64,000 bases of DNA from Viscum album. Lineage: Eukaryota; Streptophyta; Magnoliopsida; Santalales; Viscaceae. A model generated the notes under the pieces. The model ran no database searches, was not told the origin of the DNA, and worked only from the letters and a program-made list of their open reading frames with translations. The position numbers and the translations under genes are program-made. The stretch spans positions 1,190,290,357 to 1,190,354,356 of the forward strand of contig OY728152.1 of the NCBI GenBank assembly GCA_963277665.1, in the 5' to 3' direction. Positions 36,601 to 47,905 of the stretch are shown here, in pieces. Position 1 is the first letter of the stretch. Every line of letters begins with the position of its first letter.

Positions 36601-37638
36601 ACATGATCACTTTTGATATATATTATTAGTAACCATTTGTAATTTTGAACTAAAAAACATTCTTTAAATAAATTAAGTGATTTTTTTTCAAGGGAAAGAA
36701 TACCTTTTTATATATGGTGTAATTATCATCTATGAGATGAAAAAAGTTTTTTCCTATAATATAAGTATTGTTTTGGGTATGAAATGATGATATAACCTAT
36801 ATATTGTGGTATAAATGTTAATATATCCCCAATAGGTCAAAAAATAAATTTTTGACTCTTTAGGTATCTCAATGATCAAAAAAATGATTAATCAAACATT
36901 ATTTTTTAATTTACGTCACATGTTCAATCTAGGAATGATTCTTGAGAGTCCAAAAAATGATGTTTCACAACCTTATATTCCAAATCCATGATTTATATTT
37001 AATTAAACTTAGGTAATGATAGTTTTGATTGATCAAGTCCACTATGAATATAGTAAAAACATTATCTAGAATTTCTGGAAATAATAGGTGAATTCCCTGT
37101 GATCTAGTCATGATATATTTGTCTTTCAAAATATTCATTGAGTGACCTTCATTAAATTATTTACTTATATAATGAAGTTACGATTTATGAATATAACCTA
37201 TTTAAAATTATAAATTAATCTCTTATTATGAATGAATAAATCACTTATACCCTTTATTTGAATATGTACATTCTCTCTAAAAATAAAATGTATAATTTTA
37301 AATTTGTTATATTCAAAAAAATGAAGTACCATCGTATCCAATGTTAAGAAAAAATGGTATCCATGTCTTGAATATTTTTTCCATTGTAACCCATTATTTT
37401 ATAGTAAAATTTAAATAATAATGATTTCTATACCAAATCATTCTAAAGTATGTAAATATTATAAAAAATAACTTTATAGACCCACATCTACATAGCACTT
37501 CAACTGAGAAGAGCGATTTGGTCCATAGAAATTTAAGACAAACATATTATGATAAATTTGGTCTTTATTAAGTATTATATATTTTCCAAAGATCTATATT
37601 TTTATATATAGTTCGAAATGAATCACTTTCTAGGATAA
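33641..37638 (-). other. unresolved old retroelement remnant with RNase H-like tail
   Basis: AT-rich sequence between G2 and C2. On the minus strand at about 34640-34550 the frame reads KIKGTKNNLVDIFTKTL, which resembles the end of RNase H in reverse-transcribing elements; the DIFTK core favours Ty1/copia, but the KIKGTKN part also fits other families, so the class is open. The strand and position would fit a copia-like element into which C2 inserted, with its 5' half to the right of C2, but I could not confirm RT or integrase motifs. No other gene is visible here. Confidence 0.35.
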
Positions 37639-38257
37639 TGTTGGTTGTAGTATGACACTCAATAGGGGTGAATTGAGTTCCTATCAAAATTTCAGTTAAA
37701 AATCATATTTAAAAATTCCCCCAATTTAAACTATAAATACCCTAGTTAATCACAGTAGCATATTTATAAGATTTATGGATGTTCAATTAATTCCTCAAAA
37801 TATTGATTAATTCTCAGTTACAGAAATTTTAAACATTGATATAGCTTTTTAAAATAATTTACTAAATCAAAAATAGTTATAAACACTAACTAAGATTAAC
37901 TATCAAAGTAAGATTTAGTTTTATGAAATTTGTTTGAAAACAGAGAAAACTAGATTTTAAAAAATAAAATGTATAAAAATAAGACGTTCAGTCTTAAGAA
38001 GACATCTAATCCTCTTTACTTGGTAATAACCTACCACTAAGCATATTATATTAATAAACTTTATCCACACCCTGGATCAGAGTTCACAACAGCACACAAG
38101 GTTGTCCAGGTCAACTAGACCTCTAACATAGTTATTCATGGGAAAAAATACAATCAGGTCATATGGGGACCTCATCCACAGTTATACATGGGTGAAAATT
38201 GTGTAGAAAGTTCAGTGAGTGGGGATATCTTGTATCCTCCATCTTAGCTTAGGAGAC

Positions 38258-38290
38258 AGTGTGTGTTTGTGATACAGACACACACACACT
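38258..38290. promoter_or_regulatory. hairpin conserved in both C2 LTRs
   Basis: AGTGTGTGT (38258-38266) pairs perfectly with ACACACACT (38282-38290) around a short loop. The same stem and loop are intact at 53295-53325 in the other LTR although surrounding sequence has drifted. Confidence 0.6.
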
Positions 38291-38879
38291 TCTTGAAAAG
38301 TAATAAGAGTACGCACAACAAGACATAAATAATGAGAAAAGGTTTAGAATTTTTTGTGGGATGTGATTGAATCTTATAGACTTCTTAAGTGTAGTAGATC
38401 TGAAGCTTGAGTCCACTTATAGAAACATATACTAAAACAGAGTGTCGTGAAAGCTCTATGTTCTGGTTTCTAGTGAGCTGAGATGCTCTTTAAAAGTTTT
38501 CTTCACTAGGGTTTATTGATGTAAGAATGTTTAGATTTTGGTTATTATCATGTCCTTATTTTTCACATTTAGAAAGAATTATTTTTCATCATATATGCCT
38601 CTTTGTTTTTTTTCACTGGCTATCTCTATATCGCCCAGTATGACTTTTTTCTCAGGTGATTTCATTTTATACTACAGAAGTCGACAATAGGAATGTTTGG
38701 GAAATGTGTTGTACCTTATACCTCTAACATCCAATTTAATGATATCTGCAAAAAATCACACAAGTAAATTAGTAGCATTAAATAACCCAATATGATCTTT
38801 AGGTAAAAGATATAATTTTCAGAGTAAATAAAGTTTCTAAGTATTGAACAGTAGGCAATTCAATTGGTAAGTCCTTCTG

Positions 38880-39310
38880 TCTATAGGTCAGTGCATCGAT
38901 GACTCCTTCTATTAGTGACTCAATGTGTCATTATGTCAGTGCATCGGTATCACATAATATCAGTGACCTATTCTATCAGGGACTCAGACTATCGGTGACT
39001 CAGTCTTGTATATTTCAGTGAGTCATTCATTCTTTCAGTGACTCAATTGTTATGTTTGTGAGTCATTCTATCAATGAATCATTTTTCTGTCGGTTAGTCA
39101 TTCTATTAGTGACTCATTTGTTATGTTGGTCATTCATTTGGTCAGTGACTCATTTTTTCTATCATGGAGTTGTTCTATCCGTGACTCATTTGCTCTGTTG
39201 GTGAGTCATTATTTCGGTGACTCGTTATTTCTATGGTTGAGTCATTCTATCAGTGAGTCATTACTATCAGTGACTTAGATTATGTGACTTAAACTATCCG
39301 TGACTCATAC
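38880..39310. repeat. array of TGACTCA/TGAGTCA sites in C2 3' LTR
   Basis: Degenerate 17-18-bp units of the form tctatcagtgactcatt, often alternating between gtgactcatt and gtgagtcatt. I count 12 exact TGASTCA heptamers here, the palindromic site bound by GCN4/AP-1-type bZIP proteins. Confidence 0.85.
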
Positions 39311-39477
39311 TTATCCATTTCTGTCATCTTGTATTATATTATAAACATAAACAGAATGTGTTAAACTTGGGATTGAACATAAATAATCATAATTAAACAT
39401 ATTTGACTTTAATAATTAATACATAACTAAATAATATTTGAGATGATTTGAGATCATTAAACTAGATAGGGACAACA

Positions 39478-39495
39478 ATCTTCCCCTTTTTGATG
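39478..39495 (-). other. polypurine tract of C2
   Basis: Plus-strand atcttccccttttttgatg directly follows the LTR end gacaaca; the minus strand reads as an A/G run before TGTTGTCCC. Confidence 0.85.
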
Positions 39496-39840
39496 ATCAC
39501 AAGTCATTGCATAACGTAAAATTAGTAGATTCAGAATGATCAAAGTATTTATCCTACTTACTATCTCCCATAACCAATTAGTGAATAATTAAGCAGTGTG
39601 AAAATTCATAGTGAAAATAATTCAATAATGTCTCCATAGGTAAACTAATGCATAATTATTCTTATTTTCTTCTCCTTTTGGGATTATCAAAAAGAGTAAA
39701 TGCATTAAAAAATAAAGATCAAGGAAGAAAATAAATAATCTGAGCATGAAAAGATACTTGATTTTTTTATTAATAAATTTAAATTGGATATTAAAGTTCA
39801 AAAGTACAATAAATAATCCCTATCAAACAAGTGATCAAAA

Positions 39841-42800
39841 CTAATTCTTCTTCTTCAGAGAGGAATATAGTGTGTCCATTCCCTTATCAGAAGTATCAAT
39901 AGTATAGGTAGATGTAGAAGTAGTGGATAGAGGTTTAGAATGAATTTTGAGAGAAGGAAAAGGAACTCCAGTAAGGACTTAAGGGGATAAGCTGGGACTA
40001 GAATAGGAATTAGGTCCCGTAATCTCCCTAAAAATGGCAGTATGAATCTTTCTAAAAGCTTGAGTAGGAGAGAGTTTCATAGAATGAATTCTAGCATAAG
40101 TAAATATTGGATGTTCTAGAGATGGTATGATAGGAGTGGTAGGAGGGAAAACAATTACAGTACTTTAGAAATGTATATATGGCTTATGAAGGTTGATGAA
40201 ATCCATGATTATCACCCCCCCATACTATATAGCTTTTGTGAAATCCTCCTTATTTTCAATGAACTTTATAATTGTGGGAGTAAACTCGTTAAGAAGATTT
40301 ACCTGATCTCTAAAATCTTTGGTCACTGGAGTAATTCAAAGTATCTAAACAAAATACTAGAAGTGTATGTCTAGCTGATGCTTTGTGTATATCATCTTGA
40401 AATAAAAATACACCTTCTTGGTGATTTCTTCTTGAGTAGCTATAGCCTTGTTAGAATAAAATTTAAACATTTCACAGATATGATCACTATTATGCCCAAT
40501 TTTTTATAGACTTTGAAGTTCAATTCCACCCATAATGGTTCTAAACTCTTCTCTAATGATAGTCTTGACCACCTATATGTCTGGTGGGTGAGATACAGGA
40601 GCTACTGAGCTAGATTCACCATGAACAATGTCTCTCAAATATTGCCTTATCTGGCTCAGGATTTCACTCTCTGGGTGGTCTATTACTGACTGAATTTCTT
40701 ACCTTACTACTATTCGAATCACCTCACTATCTGAATATTGAATAGGAGGAACATAGATAGGTGGATACATAGATGTTGAGGAATTATTTGGTGCATCCCT
40801 GACTATTGACTTCAAAAGGTCCAAATCAATAGTTGGAGTACCATCATCAACAGGGGATTTAGGAGACATTTCAAGGCTTTGTAGAACTTGGTCCAAAATG
40901 TCTTTTTATTCACTGACCAGTTGGATAACAACATCTACAAGCTTCACCATTTCATCACACACCTTATGACTAGTTGTCTTAACATCTTCCAAAATTGATA
41001 CCAACCGAGGTTCGATCTTGGAAACAACTATTTATATAATCAAGTCTGCATCATGATCACTAAGTGGTATTTTAGGTGTAAGTTGATCTTGACATACTAA
41101 TCTCATAACAGTTAACATTTCTTCCTTAAAACTTTCACAAACTAATTTCATGACATAGTCACCTAGCACAAAAATCACTAAGGGTGTATAAGTAGAAGTA
41201 GATGCAACTAATGGAGGTTCCTCAACTACTGATCCTCTTAAAATAGTTATCATATCCTCATCATCTTAATTTGGATAATCAATATTGAGATAAATATAAC
41301 CATGGAATTTTTCTCACTTATATAAGATAGAATCATTCAGAGGAGTGAGTGTATCAACTCTCACTTTCCTAGCTTGAGGATCCCGCCCCTTAATTTGATC
41401 TATCCTCACTTATTTCTCCACCCCCCCCCCCCACACACCAAATTGAGGTCTCCTTATAAGATACACCAAATGAGGTATTGGGCCTACCAGTGCTCTTTCA
41501 ACAATACAAACCTCAACTACTTCCTACATCAGCACCAGCTTCTGCGGGGCTAGGAGGTTCAACAAAATGTTCTTGATTCTCAGGACTATCCAATTCGAAA
41601 TTGGCACCTTGATCATCACCAAGATGATCAAAATCACTATAACGTTTACCAATTTTATCATTTTCATGCTCGGATCTGTCCCCTTTACTTTTATTATCAC
41701 CTTCTCCACTTTTATCACCGTATTCTTCATCCCCTACTTCCTCACTATCAGAGCCACTACCACTGCCACTTTCTTTTTCTTCTTCTCTATCTTCTCCTTA
41801 ATCTTCTACAGATTCCTCATCTGAATAATTTGATCTACTTTAATATTCCACAAAAACTAACTCCTCAGTCTCATAATTATCATCATCAACCAAAATAGTT
41901 TCCATGGATAGTATAACCAAATGTGGACTAGGATGTACAAAATAAATCCCCTTAGGAATTTCACAAATATTAGGGTCACTCCTATAATCTATAGGAGACT
42001 CAGCATCTCTAGTAGATTCAGTTTCCTCTTCATCAGAATAAACAACCTCATCATTTAGTCCTAGAATAGGATCATTCACATCTCTCTGCCTAGTAGGAAG
42101 CTTAACATGATTGAAATTTCCATACATCTTCTCATTATATTCAACCCACTCCCTCTTCCAGGGATTCTAATTTATCTTCATTATCTGGAAAATTTCCTTA
42201 TTTAAGAAAAATCCACTACAAGAAGAAATGGTCTCTTCATTCTCACATACACATCCTCTTTCCCTTATCATGGATGATATCATTCTTGGATAGAACAATG
42301 AATTAGTCTTACAATATGGCATTATCATATCACTTATGTGGACTATCAGATACCTACACAGATTTACCTTATGTACTTTATTCAGAAAATACAAGAGATA
42401 TACATACTAATATTTCATTGAGGTAAATTACCCTTTTGTGGGACATAAATGGTGTTGGATAAACTTAAATAAATTTCAACTTTCTCCATCCAATTCTGAA
42501 GCTATGGGCCTTCTGTTCTCCTTATTACTAGTCATCTCCCTCAAAGTTTTCTCATAGAAAAACAACTCACTGGTGGGTGGACTACTTCACAAGTAGTCCT
42601 CAAATACTCTTTCATGAGTTACTTTTAGACATTTTTCCCAATGGCTTGATGAAAATGATACTCTTCTTAAATTCATCATATATTTAATCCAGTACATCTC
42701 ACTACCTTCAAGAATAAACCCAGTATGAAGATAAAACTCATGCACAAGCTTAGGGTAATACGACCTTTCATTATTTTAAAACCAATCTATCCACCATTGA

Positions 42801-42991
42801 GTTTGCAACACTCTTAATATAAGAGACTTACTAGATAATAAGTATTCATCAAACACTTCCTTCTTAGGCGTTGCCACATGGTTTTCAAGACTTGAATTAA
42901 AAATCTTAGATCTACTTTATTCTCCTTTCTTCCACTTAGCGGGTTGTGATTCATCTTCAAATCCTTCGAAGATTCACTTTACTCTAACCAT
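39841..42991 (-). pseudogene. extra ORF after pol (env-like / plant transposon domain), C2
   Basis: A frame of about 1050 codons starting MVRVK at 42991 and ending SSLKKKN plus TAG at 39841, in the sense of the element and downstream of RNase H. The N-terminal 250 residues (SYYPKLVHEFYLHTGF, TLREMTSNKENRRPI, KVNLCRYLIVHISDMIMPYC) resemble the putative plant transposon protein domain often carried by third ORFs of Sireviruses. The middle (about 42130-41530) is acidic and Glu/Asp/Ser/Gly-rich (SGSGSGSDSEEVGDEEYGD). The C-terminal third is richer in Pro/Ser, with blocks such as SLEMSPKSPVDDGTPTIDL and REEFRTIMGGIEL. About ten stops interrupt it, and a single net frameshift lies at a run of 12 Cs (41421-41432). 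Function is unknown; in relatives such ORFs have been called env-like, but no convincing signal peptide or membrane segment is seen here. Confidence 0.7.
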
Positions 42992-43199
42992 TCTAAATGT
43001 TTGGATGAAGGTAGTAAGATTAAAGGTTTTAGGGTAAAGAGAGAAAGGGTATGAGTGTAATAGTGGAAGTCTGAGAGTAATAAATAGGATGGATCGACTC
43101 AATTTTATCATTTAAGGCTTTATAATTTGTAAATAAAGTAAACTGGGTAAAAATAAAATAAAATAAACAAAACTATGCTGTTTTGGTAAAATAAAATAG

Positions 43200-43395
43200 A
43201 TACAGATAGTGGGTTCCATCGGTGAGTGGCCAACGGTGTGACATTAGTGTCGGTGTCGGCAAGACAAGGTTGGTGTTAGCAAGACAACGGTGTCAGTGAG
43301 ACATTATCGGTGTTGACAAGACATTGTTAGTGTGACCCTGTCAGTGTCTGCATGACATTGTCAATAAGACACTATTAGTGTCGGCATGAAATTGT
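43200..43395. repeat. 18-20-bp tandem array between RNase H and the extra ORF
   Basis: Degenerate units of the form ggtgtcggcaagacattgt, about nine copies. GC-richer than the surroundings. Sits in the gap between the pol stop at 43450 and the start of the extra ORF at 42991; the remaining gap sequence has nothing else recognisable. Confidence 0.75.
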
Positions 43396-43449
43396 AATCA
43401 TCTTATCATTGATTCATCCACACTAATTTTTAATAGAGACAGTAGGTAC

Positions 43450-45826
43450 TTACAAATTAATCATCCCTAATTCATGTATAATGTAACTCATCCTCTCATA
43501 TTTTAGTGGCTTAGTGAATAAATCAGAAATATGATGTGTTGTGCTAATAAATTCCAGAGTTATATCACCGTCTTTATAATGATGTCTCAAAAAGTGATGA
43601 CTTACATCAATATGTTGTGTTCTATATTGAGAAACAGGATTCTTTGATATGTTAATATCACTTGTATTATCACAATTTATAGAGATATGTCTAAATTGGT
43701 ATCCATAATCTAGTAATTTGTATTTCATTCATAAAATATGAACACAAAAACTACCAGCAACTATGTATTCAGCCACAGTAGTAGATAATTCAACATAATT
43801 TTTCTTTTTACTACACCATGATACTAGATACTTGCCCAAAAAGTGACATGTTATAGAGGTTCTTTTTCTATCTAACTTACAACCACGGAAATTTTCATTT
43901 TAATACCTAAAATATCAAATTCTTGTCCTCTAGGGTAGCACAGTTCTAAGTTGGTAGTATACTTGAGGTATTTGAAAATTATTTTAACTACATTTAAATG
44001 ATTTTCTTTAGGATTATCTTCAAAACATTCTCATATACACACACTGAACATGATGTCAGGTGTACTAGTATTAAAGTAGAGTAGACTTCCAATAATTCCT
44101 CTATAAGTGGCTTGATCAACATATTTTCCATTTTCATAAAGATCTAACTTATAGGTGGTACACATTAGAATATTGCTACTTTTTATACTATCAAATCCAA
44201 ACCTTTTTAAATTATCTTTAGTATATTTACATTGATTTAAAATAATAAATTATTTATTTTGAAAGATTTGAAATCCAAGATAGAATTTGAGTTCTCTAAT
44301 TAAACTCATTTTAAATTCACTTTGCATCATTTTTGAAAAATTAACACATAAAGAATTATTTGAAGACCCAAAAATAATTTCATCAACATAGATTTGAACA
44401 ACTAAAACATATTTAGAAATTATTTTTATAAAGATATTAGGATCAGTTATACCTTTTGTAAACATTTAGAAATAAGAAAAATACTTAACCTATCATACCA
44501 AGCACTTGGAGCCTATTTTAAACCATATAAATCCTTTTTTAACTTAAAAATACTGTTTTGAAAATGAGGGTTTGTAAAACTGGGGGTTTTTCAAAAAAAA
44601 TCCTTACATATATACCCATTTAATAATTCACTTTTGATATCCATTTGATAAAGTTTGAATTTTAGATGACCTGCATATGCTAAGAGGATTCTAATGGATT
44701 CAAGTTTAGAAACTGATGCAAAGGTTTCTTCATAGTCAATACCTTCCTCTTGACTATATCCTTACTCAGCCAATCTAGCCTTATTTCTCACAACGGTGCA
44801 TGCTTCATCTACTTTGTTTCTAAAGACCAATTTAGTATCTATGGTCAGGGTATCTTTTGGTCTATCCACTAGTTTCTAAAATTTATTTCCTTCAAACTGA
44901 TTCAAATCTTCTTGAATATCCATCACTCAAAATTCACCATTGATTGAATCATTAATGTTTTTAGGTTTAGGTTGTGATAAGAAGGCTTGATGTTCAACAA
45001 GGTTCCTAGGAGAATCTCTAGTTTGTCCCTTTATCTACGTCTCCAACTATAACATCTAAGGGATGGTTATTAAGTGTTTTAATAGATCTATAAAAGGAAG
45101 GGCTAGTTATTTCTGGTACATTCGTTGGTTCAGGTTCACAATGGTCAGATTCTATATATTTTTGAGAACTAGAGGATTTAATTAATTGTTTAACAGTAGG
45201 GTTCGAGGGTCTAGAATTTATAAATTGATTGGACAGATCATCCTCAATGTTTTCAAGAGGGATTTTAGGTCCATGTGGATTTGTTTCCTCAAATTTAATA
45301 TGGATATATTCTCCCACACATTTGGTTCTTTTATTAAAAACTCTATAGGCTTTAATAGAGGCTGAGTAACCTAGGAAAATTCCTTCATCACTTTTGGATG
45401 AAAATTTTTCAAGATTGACCTTAGTATTGAGAATATAAACCTTGAAATCAAAATCGTTAAAGTAGCTAACTTTGGGTTTTCAATTGTTACATAACTCATA
45501 TGGAGTTTTCTTAAGAATTGGTATGATTAAGACTCTATTAATTATATAACAAGTTTTATTGATAGCCTCATCCCAAAAATAAATAGGTAAGTCATACATA
45601 GTAAGAATAGTATGTAATATTTCTTATAAGGTTCTATTTCTTCTTTCTACAACTCCATTATGTTGGGGTGTCCTCTCAGCATAAAAGTTATGAAAATATC
45701 CATTTTGTGAGAAAAAATATCCAAACTCTTGGTTCTCAAACACATGACCATGGTCACTTCTTAAGGATTTAATTATGATACCACTTAGGCTCTCTACATA
45801 TCATGTGTACTAGGTGAAGTAATAAA
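43450..45826 (-). pseudogene. copia integrase end, RT and RNase H (C2 pol, 3' part)
   Basis: Continues pol after the S1 interruption. Integrase core end at 45780-45640 (LRSDHGHVFE, ERTPQHNGVVERRNRT: the second catalytic Asp and the Glu). A connector follows, with LGYSASIKAYRVFNKRTK at about 45380-45320 and PKIPLENIEDDLSNQF. RT lies at about 44900-44250: QEEGIDYEETFA, LYQMDIKSELLNG, and the catalytic box as QIYVDEIIFGSSN, where the usual second Asp is Glu. RNase H is at 43740-43450: INCDNTSDINISKNPV, RTQHIDVSHHFLRHHY, HISDLFTKPL, ending GMINL at a natural stop. It would reverse-transcribe and integrate the element, but stops and shifts lie throughout. Confidence 0.92.
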
Positions 45827-46289
45827 GAGATTGTAGAGACCCAAGATTAATGTACATGGACATTAAATTACTTTTTCAGAATACTTAATACATAACAAAA
45901 ACAGACACCCAAGGACCGTAATAGTTTAGTGTCTTTGGAAACTTGGAACACAATTTTCTAATCATGGTGAAATATCTTCAACATATCCCATAAAGATCTT
46001 CCTTTTTTTGTTTTCATACCTAAAACCATTCTCTATATCCTGGGGAAAGGAAAACATAAAACATAGAAAGGGTGAGATCGAATTCTCAGTAAGGGTAAAC
46101 ATGGAGAACAAAAAAAAATCCATAAACATTTGAACTTAAAAACATGAACATAAATTTAAACATCAAAATCTTGAGCTATGATATAAAACATGGTAGTATG
46201 TAAGGAATGGATCACAAAGGAACATTAATCATGATAAAATGGCATGGGAATAAAACATGTAATTGTGGAAACCATTAAACACGTGTTAT

Positions 46290-46420
46290 TATTTCCATAG
46301 TACCCAAAGCATTGCTGCCAAGACCATCATAGTGGACACTAAACTGGGTTTACTTGCTGTTCCAGCCCTGTATTACTAAACCAGATTTTACATATCATTC
46401 CAGCCATGTCTATCTCATGA
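46290..46420. repeat. 37-bp array next to the conserved LTR box in S1
   Basis: Two good units (actaaactgggtttacttgc then ttccagccctgt; actaaaccagattttacat then ttccagccatgt) and a poorer third. Immediately followed by the box cattggagggatatataggt at 46443, the same place where G3 and G2 LTRs carry different arrays. Confidence 0.6.
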
Positions 46421-47470
46421 GATATAAATATTTACCCAATGCATTGGAGGGATATATAGGTCCCACCCATCTCATAATGAAATCATTATTTCATGTTCCA
46501 CAAAATAAACATAAATCATTCATCATAACCCAAAGAATAATATGGGTTTCATAAACATCATCCCATCAAAGCATAATCCATATAAAACAAATGGATATAA
46601 TTTCATCATAATAAAATTCAACCCCTGTAAATAATAGAGACATTATACTTGAAATATAAACATACTAAATAATGTCATCTTAGATGGAAAATATTTTTGA
46701 TAAAACACTTGAAATGAATTCTTGAAGAAAATATCCTTTCTTCTTCAAAATCATTTTCGTTTCACAAAATTCTATGTAATTTTAAAAGAAATGGATTTTT
46801 GTTGAAAATAATCATGAAATATTGTAGAGGAAGATTCATGAAAATAAGGCATTATGAAACCGTAAAAGTCCGTTCATGCTGTATAAGTTAAAAAAAATCA
46901 TTCTTCTTGTACTTTTGCCAGAAAAGTCAAAACGTACCTCATATGGTAAACAAAAGGAAGATTCCTTCCATACCATGTGGTAAAAAAAGGGTAAAAAGGA
47001 CTTTAAACATACATGGAAGAATAGTAAAAATTTTATGAAAACATTTTGAGAAATCATGGACATGGATGATAAACATAACCCCAGTAAATACTTAAGAGTA
47101 AACAATCTCGGATAAGAATGAGATTGGAATAATTATCCCATACCTTATGTCCAATTTCTTTTGTATGTGTCCGAGACTCCTATATAGTGGGTTTAAACAT
47201 ATTATTAACTTATAACATAACCGTAATAATATTTATTATATCATGTATGACTCACTTACGACTTTATATTACCGTTTAATTTGTCAATTCCATGTTAAAT
47301 CAGCGTTTTGGATAAAATTGTTTCATTTATTGTACATGTTTTGACTTGTAATTATTCATATGATTAATTAGATCATGATTACATATTTTCAGAATGTAAA
47401 ACATGATTTATATATAGTATATATTCATCATATAAATATATATAATAGATCGATAAATGTAATGAAATAC

Positions 47471-47905
47471 ACCGTTCATGGAGATAGTAGGTCGTACGTA
47501 CGCATTAATGTTGTTTTTGTTTACTTATAAAATTGAATGGAAGTAAATGAAATATATATATATATATACATAAATAAAGTAGAATTATTTTGTCATATAT
47601 TCCATTATTACTTATTATATATACTTTATAATCATTCTTGAATGGTTAACATGGAGAATGAATCTCATCGCATCATGGAGACGGAAATTCGTACGTACGC
47701 ACGAGCGATGATATCGTTCCCATAATTATTGAATAGAATTGGAGTGGATGATATACTATCTCATAATTATAATCATGTTATAATAATAATATATAGTAAT
47801 TATTTCTACGATTATACCCATCCAAGTAAGGTGGTGGTAGAAAAACAGATTACACCACAGCGTGGAGACGGTATCCCATATGTACGCACGTGCGGTGATT
47901 TCATT
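47471..47905. repeat. ~190-bp repeat, 3 units, with GTACGTACGCACG core (S1)
   Basis: The motif tggaga followed by a cgtacgtacgc-type core recurs at 47479, 47676 and 47863 (spacings 197 and 187 bp). Unit 1 has tcgtacgtacgc, unit 2 tcgtacgtacgcacg, unit 3 atgtacgcacg. Unusually CpG-rich for this window. An AT microsatellite lies at about 47551-47569 within unit 1. Confidence 0.8.

Larger units (their letters stand above)
37639..39477 (-). repeat. C2 3' LTR
   Basis: 1.84 kb, similar along its length to 52676-54433. The best-conserved part is around 38078-38145 against 53113-53180 (about four differences in 68 bases). Contains a 33-base hairpin (38258-38290) and the TGASTCA array (38880-39310). 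On the minus strand it starts TGTTGTCCC. Confidence 0.9.

Noticed and set aside
41567..41824. 85-codon plus-strand frame rich in Phe, Ile and Thr resembling a membrane protein
   Set aside because: Antisense of the acidic Glu/Asp/Ser stretch of the C2 extra ORF; hydrophobicity follows from complementing GAA/GAT codons.
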